DNA of 64,000 bases from Candidatus Saccharibacteria bacterium UBA3723. GTDB lineage: Bacteria > Patescibacteriota > Saccharimonadia > Saccharimonadales > Saccharimonadaceae. Below, one piece after another: positions 35,068-42,181 of this stretch (the first letter of the stretch is position 1; every line of letters begins with the position of its first letter). The notes under the pieces are model-generated. The model saw nothing but the letters and a program-made list of their open reading frames with translations. It made no database searches and had not been told where the DNA came from. Location: contig DFHM01000009.1 of the NCBI GenBank assembly GCA_002371895.1, forward strand, positions 29,231 to 93,230. Direction: 5' to 3'. The position numbers and the translations under genes are program-made.

Positions 35068-37344
35068 ATGAGCAAAAATTTAGTTATCGTAGAGTCTCCT
35101 GCCAAGGCGCATACTATCGAAAAATACCTCGGTAGTGATTTTACTGTCCTTGCATCGGTAGGCCACATTCGCAAAGATACGAAGGTCGATAAGAATACTT
35201 TTGACGTCACTTACGAAATTGACCCTGGGCACAAGAGTGTTATTACCGATCTTAAAAAAGCCGCCAAAGCTGCAGACAAAATCTGGCTTGCAACGGATGA
35301 AGACCGCGAAGGAGAAGCTATTTCTTGGCACCTTTGCGAGGTCCTAAAACTTCCAAAAGATACCGCCCGCATCACTTTTCATGAAATTACCAAAACCGCA
35401 CTTGAAGACGCCATCAAGAACCCTCGTACCGTCGATATGAACATGGTCGCTTCACAACAGGCACGCCAGACGCTAGATATGCTCGTAGGCTTCGACCTTT
35501 CCGGTATTGTACGCAAGAAAGTTCCTGGCGCCGTCTCCGCTGGCCGCGTTCAGAGTCCAGCCCTCCGCCTTGTCGTAGAGCGCGAGCAGGCCATCGAAAA
35601 ATTCGCCTCAAAGTTTAGCTACAAAGTGTCCGGCGATTTCGGCTTCGACACTAAGCTCGACCACGAGTTCGAGACCGAAGAAGAGGCTAATAATTTCCTC
35701 AAACAATTAATTAACGCTACCTACACCGTCGGCGCAATCGAAAACACCCCAGGCGTACGCAAACCAGCTCCGCCTTTTACGACCGCATCTATGCAAATCG
35801 AGGCTAACTCTAAGCTCGGTTTTTCAACTCGTACCACCATGCAGGCTGCACAATCTCTATATCAGTCCGGTATGATTACTTATCATCGTACCGACAGCCT
35901 AAACCTTAGCAAGCAGGCGATCGCCAGCATGGCCAGCTACGTAGAAGAAAAATACGGCAAAGAATACGTCAAAGTCCGCAACTTCAAGACAAAGTCTGCT
36001 AGTGCGCAGGAAGCACACGAGGCCATTCGTCCAACCGACATCAATCGCGAAGTTGCCGGCAAGAACGATTATGAAAAGCGCCTTTATGCCTTAATTCGCG
36101 GCCGCGCGCTCGCAACCCAAATGGCCGACGCAAAGATCGAGACAACCACGGTTACCATTTCTACGCCAACCGAATACAACTTTATCGGGAAGGGCGAAGT
36201 TGTCACTTTTGACGGCTTCCTAAAAGTTTATGGCCGCATCAAAGAAAACGAACTTCCAAAGATGACTGTTGGCGACAAAGTTTCCGCAAATACCATCATT
36301 GCCCGTCAAACCTTTGCAAAGCCACAACCCCGCTTCACGGAAGGTTCACTCGTCAAGAAACTCGAGGAGCTCGGCATTGGTCGTCCAAGTACATATGCCA
36401 GCATTATGACCGCTATTCAGGCTCGTGGTTACGTCGTAAAAGGCGAGTCCGAAGGCGAAGAGCGCGAGGTTAATACTCTCAAGCTCGAGAACAACCAAAT
36501 CACTTCCGAAAAAGTCACCGAAAAATACGGCGCCAACAAAGGCAAACTCATACCAACACCAATTGGCGAACTTATTTCCGGCTTCCTTACTGACAACTTC
36601 AAGAATATCGTCGACTACAAATTTACCGCAAACATCGAAAAAGATCTCGACCTTATTGCCGACGCAAAGCTCGACCGCGTCAAAATGCTCCGCGATTTCT
36701 ACGGCCCATTCAACAACGAAGTCCTCGCAAGTGAAGGCATCGAACGCTACAATAACGCCCGCCTACTCGGCCACGACCCAAAGACCGGCGAAGCCATCTA
36801 TGCCAAAGTTGGCAAAAATGGCGGCTTCATTCAGCTTGGCGAAAACGAAAAAGAAACCGGCAAGAAACCACGTTTTGCACCATTACCAAAACGCAAGAGC
36901 GTAAAGACCGTTACATTAGAACAGGCCATTAAACAGCTCGAACTGCCACAGCTTCCACGCACACTCGGCAAGGCAAAAGACGGCGCAGAAATAATTGCCG
37001 CCGCTGGGCCATTTGGTCCATATCTCAAAGCCGGCAAATATAATATTCCGCTCAAAGATTTTGATCCATACACCATCACTCTAGAAGACGCCGAACCACT
37101 TTACGAACAAAAACGCGATTCTTATATTGCTGATTGGGGCGAAATCCAGATTATTAACGGAGCTTACGGCCCATACGTCAAGGGTCCGGGCCGCCGCAAT
37201 TTTGTCCGTATTCCAAAAGACGTAGATCCAAAAACTGTCACCAAAGAACAGGCGGAAGAATATCTCGCCAATAAACCAAAGAAGACGCGCCGCCCAGCCA
37301 AACGCCGCGCCACCACAAAGAAAGCGGCCACAAAGAAGAAGTAG
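35068..37344 (+). CDS. topA: DNA topoisomerase I (type IA)
   Basis: 758 residues; relaxes negative supercoils. Toprim start VIVESPAKAHTIEKYLG, acidic site DEDREGEAISWH (~76-87), active-site tyrosine Tyr272 in ITYHRTDS, and TSASAQEAHEAIRPT-type block. The C-terminus has repeat modules of the GPFGPYLKAG and GAYGPYVKG type instead of Cys4 zinc ribbons, and a Lys/Arg-rich tail (KKTRRPAKRRATTKKAATKKK region). TATTAT at 35055-35060 ends seven bases before the ATG. Confidence 0.97.
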   Translation: MSKNLVIVESPAKAHTIEKYLGSDFTVLASVGHIRKDTKVDKNTFDVTYEIDPGHKSVITDLKKAAKAADKIWLATDEDREGEAISWHLCEVLKLPKDTARITFHEITKTALEDAIKNPRTVDMNMVASQQARQTLDMLVGFDLSGIVRKKVPGAVSAGRVQSPALRLVVEREQAIEKFASKFSYKVSGDFGFDTKLDHEFETEEEANNFLKQLINATYTVGAIENTPGVRKPAPPFTTASMQIEANSKLGFSTRTTMQAAQSLYQSGMITYHRTDSLNLSKQAIASMASYVEEKYGKEYVKVRNFKTKSASAQEAHEAIRPTDINREVAGKNDYEKRLYALIRGRALATQMADAKIETTTVTISTPTEYNFIGKGEVVTFDGFLKVYGRIKENELPKMTVGDKVSANTIIARQTFAKPQPRFTEGSLVKKLEELGIGRPSTYASIMTAIQARGYVVKGESEGEEREVNTLKLENNQITSEKVTEKYGANKGKLIPTPIGELISGFLTDNFKNIVDYKFTANIEKDLDLIADAKLDRVKMLRDFYGPFNNEVLASEGIERYNNARLLGHDPKTGEAIYAKVGKNGGFIQLGENEKETGKKPRFAPLPKRKSVKTVTLEQAIKQLELPQLPRTLGKAKDGAEIIAAAGPFGPYLKAGKYNIPLKDFDPYTITLEDAEPLYEQKRDSYIADWGEIQIINGAYGPYVKGPGRRNFVRIPKDVDPKTVTKEQAEEYLANKPKKTRRPAKRRATTKKAATKKK

Positions 37345-37347
37345 AAT

Positions 37348-37965
37348 ATGGATGATCGCGAAGCGCATCAAGAAATAAAACAATTAATCGTTGTCACTAT
37401 TGGCGCTATTATTGCCATGATTGCGCTCGTTGTTTCTGTTTACGTCTTCTTTAAGTCTAGCTATTCTTTTGATTATCGCGCCGTCAGCACGATTAATATC
37501 CCAGACTATAGCGTCCAAAGCGAAACACGCCAAGACGTGCTAGAAATCGTCGAGCAAGAAATCAAAAATCCTGGTGACATGTATAAATATACCGAGGGCA
37601 CCAAGGAGCCTTGGTGTGCAGATTTCGTCTCTTGGGTTTACGCTACAGCAGGACACGAATTCGTAAATCCGACTAGCGGCAGTTGGCGCATCCCTGGCAC
37701 GCATACTTTGCAAGAATATTTCAAAAAAGAAGGGCGCTGGCATGCCTACGACTCAGAATTGCCACAACCAGGCGACGTCGTAATTTATCGTCATGGTATT
37801 TTTGGCGAACACACAAACATCGTCGTCGCTACAGACTATGACGAAATTCTAACCGTCGGCGGCAACGAAAACGGTAAAATCATGATGCATCGCATCACTT
37901 ATTCTGACACGCGCTACGGCATTATCGGCTACGGCACCGCCCCAGAAGACAAAGAAGAAGATTAG
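37348..37965 (+). CDS. Membrane-anchored CHAP-like amidase/peptidase
   Basis: 205 residues. One helix (~12-35) anchors an extracytoplasmic domain with the CHAP/NlpC-type layout: Cys in EPWCADFVSWVYATAGHEF (~88-106), a GDVVIYRHG strand, His in FGEHTNIVVATD and a polar GGNENG turn. Such domains cut peptide or amide bonds of peptidoglycan. It starts 3 bp after the topA stop, so it rides on the topA transcript. Substrate is inferred. Confidence 0.78.
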   Translation: MDDREAHQEIKQLIVVTIGAIIAMIALVVSVYVFFKSSYSFDYRAVSTINIPDYSVQSETRQDVLEIVEQEIKNPGDMYKYTEGTKEPWCADFVSWVYATAGHEFVNPTSGSWRIPGTHTLQEYFKKEGRWHAYDSELPQPGDVVIYRHGIFGEHTNIVVATDYDEILTVGGNENGKIMMHRITYSDTRYGIIGYGTAPEDKEED

Positions 37966-38038
37966 TAAAATATTTCAGACTTTTAAGCTCCATTTAAAGA
38001 TAGGCAATTAAGCTATAATTATAAATAAGAGCAGAAGT

Positions 38039-38746
38039 ATGAATATATTCCGTAGAGTAGAACAGAAATATCTCATCACCTCCGAGCAATACAACGCCTT
38101 AATGGAAGCGCTTGGCGATAAGCTTGTCAAAGACGAATACTTCTATAACGACATCTACAATTTATACTTAGATGCACCGGACCATCGACTTATCATCCAG
38201 TCTATCGAAAAGCCGATGTATAAGGAAAAGTTTCGCGTACGCAGCTACGGTCTTGCCGAAAACGAAGACTCAAAAGTCTATTTGGAAATCAAAAAGAAGT
38301 TCGACGGCACTAGTCACAAGCGCCGCATTTCGATGACACTTGGCGAATTTTATAAATATATGGAAAAGGGCAATCGCCCAAAGAACGCCAATCCAATTAC
38401 ACTCGCCGAATTAGATTACGATTTTGAAAAATACAATCTTCAACCAAGCATCCTGATTAATTACGAACGCTATTCTTATTACTTTAGAGGGAATAAAGAC
38501 TTGCGCGTCACTTTCGACCACAACGTCAAATATCGCGTCAAAAAGCCAGATCTCACCAACGGCGACGATATGCATCACATTATCGATAAAGATATGTACA
38601 TTATGGAAATAAAATCACTCGATAGTTTACCAATAAAACTGTCGCAGCTACTTGCAAAACTAAAGATATACCCAAGAGGATTCAGCAAACCAAAAAATGC
38701 ATATTTAAAAAGCCTAGAAAGAGCAAAGCAAAAGGAAAGGAAATAA
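38039..38746 (+). CDS. VTC-domain protein (polyphosphate-polymerase-like)
   Basis: 235 residues of the VTC tunnel-barrel fold. The opening RRVEQKYLIT, the Arg/Lys-rich strands FRVRSYG, VYLEIKKKFDG, HKRRISM, and the acidic YIMEIKSLD near the end match the nucleotide/polyphosphate-binding walls of VTC4 and related triphosphate-tunnel enzymes. TATAAT lies ~20 nt upstream. It is followed at 1 bp by the DUF4956 gene and then a beta-helix surface protein, an arrangement common in Gram-positives, often with CotH. Product unknown. Confidence 0.83.
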   Translation: MNIFRRVEQKYLITSEQYNALMEALGDKLVKDEYFYNDIYNLYLDAPDHRLIIQSIEKPMYKEKFRVRSYGLAENEDSKVYLEIKKKFDGTSHKRRISMTLGEFYKYMEKGNRPKNANPITLAELDYDFEKYNLQPSILINYERYSYYFRGNKDLRVTFDHNVKYRVKKPDLTNGDDMHHIIDKDMYIMEIKSLDSLPIKLSQLLAKLKIYPRGFSKPKNAYLKSLERAKQKERK

Positions 38747-38747
38747 C

Positions 38748-39419
38748 ATGTTTGAAAGTATATTAAGTACAGACTCGGGGGTATTTGATATTAAAAGTGA
38801 GCTGATTTGTCTTGGCGTCGCATTAGTACTTGGCATCCTCGTTGCATTGACGCACGCCGCAGAAGGTAGAGCAAACAAAAAGCTCCTCACTGCACTCGCA
38901 ATTTTCCCGGTCCTTGTCCAGGTTGTAATCGTAATGGTAAACGGCAACCTCGGCACTAGCGTCGCAATTCTCGGCACCTTTAGCCTCATCCGCTTCCGCA
39001 GCATCAAAAGCAACGCGCGCGAGCTCATCAGCGTATTCTTTTCGATGGCAATCGGCCTCGCGCTCGGCATGGGTCAAGTCTTATTCGCTGTCGTATTTAC
39101 CGTCTTAACCTGCATCATTCTTCTTATCACTAGCCGCCTCCACTTTGGCGAAGGCAAAAATATCAAGCGCCTCAAAATTGTCGTACCAGAAGATCTCGAT
39201 TACGAAAAAATGTTCGATAAAGTTCTCGACAAATACACTAACGAAACTAACCTCATTAAGTGCAAAACCATCAATATGGGTAGCTTATATGAGCTCGTCT
39301 ACGAAGTAGAAATGAAGTCTGACGCATCTGGCCGTGATTTCATCGATGAGCTTCGCACCAAAAACGGCAACCTTAAGGTCATGCTAAGTACTCCAATCGT
39401 CGAAGATAACACATTATAG
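38748..39419 (+). CDS. DUF4956 membrane protein
   Basis: 223 residues. Three to four helices (~18-38, ~45-62, ~68-85, ~100-125) with the conserved LGTSVAILGTFSLIRFRSIKSN block, then a cytoplasmic ferredoxin-like C-terminus. DUF4956 proteins are regular companions of VTC-domain proteins. AAAGGAAAGG within the end of the VTC gene provides the ribosome site; the two genes are 1 bp apart. Confidence 0.85.
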   Translation: MFESILSTDSGVFDIKSELICLGVALVLGILVALTHAAEGRANKKLLTALAIFPVLVQVVIVMVNGNLGTSVAILGTFSLIRFRSIKSNARELISVFFSMAIGLALGMGQVLFAVVFTVLTCIILLITSRLHFGEGKNIKRLKIVVPEDLDYEKMFDKVLDKYTNETNLIKCKTINMGSLYELVYEVEMKSDASGRDFIDELRTKNGNLKVMLSTPIVEDNTL

Positions 39420-39426
39420 GAGCAAA

Positions 39427-41184
39427 ATGCCTAGAAAAAAATTATTTGTCATCATCGCCGCGGTCTTCGCACTCATCGGCATAGTTTTAGCCATCTATCT
39501 AATTACAAAAGGCAATACCGACACGAGTGTCGAAGATAGCGTCAAAGGCATCAATGTCGAATATCTTTCCGACGAATATAGTTTGGATAACGCCACATAC
39601 ATCACAGCAGAAAACGGCAGCATCAGTATTGATGGCTCCGGCGCATCCGTAAAATCCCAGGCGCTCACCATCAGCAACAAAGGCGTCTATGTACTCAGCG
39701 GAGATTTTGCCGACGGCATCACAATCGATGCTCGCGGCGCAGCGGTCTATGTCGTACTAAACAACGCCAATATTACAAACAGCAACGGCACCTGCATCTA
39801 CGCGAAGGCCGTCGATACGCTTTATCTGGCGTCCATGAGTAACACGACCAACACTCTAGCGGATGGTGAAGATTATAGCGAAAACTACGGCACGGAAGAC
39901 GTCGATGCCGCGGTTTACAGTAAGGGCAATCTCGCCCTAATCGGCGACGGCAAAATCGAAATCGTCAGCAATCATTATCATGGCATCCATTCCAAGGATT
40001 ATCTACAAGTCCTTAGCGGCGAATATCTCGTTAGCGCCATCCGTAACGGCGTCATGGGCAAAGATTATGTCGCCATCAAAGACGGCACGCTTAATATCAC
40101 AAGCGGCAATGACGGCATCAAATCCAACCAAGACACAGATACCAAACTTGGCTACATCGTAATTGATGGCGGCAACATCACCATCAACGCCACTGGCGAC
40201 GCCATTCACGCGGAGACTCGCATCTCGATTTCTGGCGGCACCCTCAACCTCACCACGGGCGGCGGCGCAAAGATTACCAGCACAAACCAAGAATGGGGAA
40301 GATGGGGTGGCACCAGCAATGCCAATTCCGAATCAAACACTTCCGCAAAGGGCATCAAGGCAGAAAAATACATCCTCATCGATGGCGGCAATATTACTCT
40401 TAATACGAGCGATGACGCAATCCACTCAAATACAAATGTCGTAATTAATAATGGCGACATCACTATTAATTCTGGCGACGACGGCATCCATGCCGATTCT
40501 AGCCTTATCGTCAATAATGGCAACATCGACATTGCCCAGAGCTATGAAGGCATCGAGGCTGAAAGTGTCACGGTAAACGATGGCAACATTAGCGTCGTTG
40601 CGAGCGACGATGGTTTTAATGCGGCAGGCGGCAATGATTCATCTAGTGTTAATGGTCGCGCCGGCCGAAACAACTTTGGCGGCAACGGCGTTGGCTCCCT
40701 GACATTTAATGGCGGCATCGTCTATGTTAACAGCACAGGCGACGGCCTTGATTCCAACAATAGTATCACGATTACAGGTGGATATATTACCGTTGACGGC
40801 CCAACCAACAATGGCAATGGCGCGCTTGACCACGATGGTAATATGCTAATCTCCGGCGGAACACTCATCGCTGCGGGATCCAGTGGCATGCTAGAACTTC
40901 CATCTACCAGTTCTGCACAAAACAGCATCTGCATTGTCTTTTCTAGCACGCCTAGTGCAAATACAGAATTCACATTAAAGGACGCTGACGGCAATGCAAT
41001 CGTTTCCTACACGCCTTCAAAACAATACGCAAGTATTATCGTCTCAACGCCAGAAATCGCTACAAACGCGTCCTACACGGCTTATACGGGCGATTTGAAA
41101 GCGGGAACCATTACAGTCACAAGCCCAGTCAGTAGTTACGGCAACGTTGGCGGCAATATGAACCGCGGCGGCATGCGCCGCTAG
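39427..41184 (+). CDS. Cthe_2159-like beta-helix carbohydrate-binding protein
   Basis: 585 residues. N-terminal helix (~7-27) as signal anchor, then repeated right-handed beta-helix rungs of the I.GG.I.I.TGDDGIHA type (~150-500), a Gly/Asn-rich insert and a C-terminal beta domain. The rung pattern matches the carbohydrate-binding domain family typified by Clostridium thermocellum Cthe_2159, which binds polygalacturonate/cellulose-type glycans. GGAGCAAA ribosome site, third gene of the VTC operon. Probably surface-exposed and perhaps host- or glycan-binding. Confidence 0.82.
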   Translation: MPRKKLFVIIAAVFALIGIVLAIYLITKGNTDTSVEDSVKGINVEYLSDEYSLDNATYITAENGSISIDGSGASVKSQALTISNKGVYVLSGDFADGITIDARGAAVYVVLNNANITNSNGTCIYAKAVDTLYLASMSNTTNTLADGEDYSENYGTEDVDAAVYSKGNLALIGDGKIEIVSNHYHGIHSKDYLQVLSGEYLVSAIRNGVMGKDYVAIKDGTLNITSGNDGIKSNQDTDTKLGYIVIDGGNITINATGDAIHAETRISISGGTLNLTTGGGAKITSTNQEWGRWGGTSNANSESNTSAKGIKAEKYILIDGGNITLNTSDDAIHSNTNVVINNGDITINSGDDGIHADSSLIVNNGNIDIAQSYEGIEAESVTVNDGNISVVASDDGFNAAGGNDSSSVNGRAGRNNFGGNGVGSLTFNGGIVYVNSTGDGLDSNNSITITGGYITVDGPTNNGNGALDHDGNMLISGGTLIAAGSSGMLELPSTSSAQNSICIVFSSTPSANTEFTLKDADGNAIVSYTPSKQYASIIVSTPEIATNASYTAYTGDLKAGTITVTSPVSSYGNVGGNMNRGGMRR

Positions 41185-41273
41185 TATGCGTCGCTAGCAT
41201 TGACTATTTTCGCCAAATGTGGTATAATTAAAAGATGTAACGTCTCCATTCATCAAATAGGGGGGGGAATATC

Positions 41274-41516
41274 ATGAGACGAGCACCTAGCAAGAATCAC
41301 ACCTACGGAAACATAAATCGCGCAAAAACCGCAGAGGAGCTTAAGGCGGAAGCGGACGCAAAGTCGAATGCCGCATACCTCAAGGTGAGTGAAAAAATCC
41401 GAAATGGCACCTATACCTCCAAGGACAAGGAGGAATACGTCAGCACTCTCACGAGTATCATGCAGGAATTCTGCGATTCTCTCATCGCTCTCAACAAAAG
41501 CGAAAACCCGGGCTAA
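41274..41516 (+). CDS. Small hypothetical protein (80 aa)
   Basis: Short charged helical protein with a basic start (RRAPSKNHTYGN) and Ala/Glu/Lys helices. Unknown. Strong support as a gene: TATAAT at 41223-41228, a ~40-nt leader, a run of nine G residues before AATATC-ATG as ribosome site, and a terminator overlapping the stop. Single-gene unit. Confidence 0.6.
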   Translation: MRRAPSKNHTYGNINRAKTAEELKAEADAKSNAAYLKVSEKIRNGTYTSKDKEEYVSTLTSIMQEFCDSLIALNKSENPG

Positions 41517-41533
41517 GCCCGGGTTTATTTTTT
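41504..41533. terminator. Terminator after the 80-aa gene
   Basis: AAACCCGGGCT and AGCCCGGGTTT with a one-base loop and TATTTTTT. It overlaps the stop codon of the upstream gene and abuts the end of the convergent PEGA-like gene. Confidence 0.9.
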
Positions 41534-42170
41534 ACTGACAACCGTTTGCGTATTCTATCGTATATTGTTCTGGATCAACATTATGCTTTTTTAGCCACTC
41601 AAGCGCATTTGGCTTCAAAGCTTCACGGCGTGCCTCCTTGCAGGAGAGAAGGGTAATCTTTACAATCGTGCCTTTTTCTTCATCTTCATAGGCCACAATA
41701 TTAAAACCGTCATCGTAGCTATTGTATGGTGTTACGGAATAAATATCAGCCGTCTGTTTTTCCTTCTTGTATTCCTCGGATGCAAGTTCTGCCGCCCTAC
41801 GACAAATATCATCATCTTCTTTATGCTCGTCATACCAAGTATTGCCATCGATTTCATTCAAACAAACCAATAGCTTCTTCGTTTCGCCTTCCTCGATACT
41901 AAATTCGCTAGCATAAGGAGAGAAGTCGTCGCGCGTTACCGCAATGCTATAATCTCCTGGCTCAATCTTGTGCGTGCCATTTTTATATCTTTTCTCGCCA
42001 ATCAAGATTTTTGCGTCCGAAGGCGCCACAATTACTTCAATCGTGGCAGTTTTTGGAATATTAATAATCCAAGCTATCAAAATCGCAATCACGGCAATTA
42101 CGAATATGACGACACCCGCGATGATTAATTTAATACGGTTAGACATTTGTTTTTCGGTTACTTCTGCCAT
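41532..42170 (-). CDS. Membrane-anchored PEGA-like protein (212 aa)
   Basis: One helix (~13-37), then a PEGA-type beta domain (~42-100: VIVAPSDAKILIGEKRY, KIEPGDYSIAVTRDDF), and a second mixed domain with three cysteines (~110-212). PEGA domains occur in surface proteins and S-layer-linked lipoproteins. AAGGAGG before the ATG. It lies 11 bp downstream of the large wall-hydrolase gene on the same strand, so the two are probably co-transcribed. Confidence 0.72.
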   Translation of the reverse strand: MAEVTEKQMSNRIKLIIAGVVIFVIAVIAILIAWIINIPKTATIEVIVAPSDAKILIGEKRYKNGTHKIEPGDYSIAVTRDDFSPYASEFSIEEGETKKLLVCLNEIDGNTWYDEHKEDDDICRRAAELASEEYKKEKQTADIYSVTPYNSYDDGFNIVAYEDEEKGTIVKITLLSCKEARREALKPNALEWLKKHNVDPEQYTIEYANGCQ

Positions 42171-42181
42171 GGTTATCCTCC

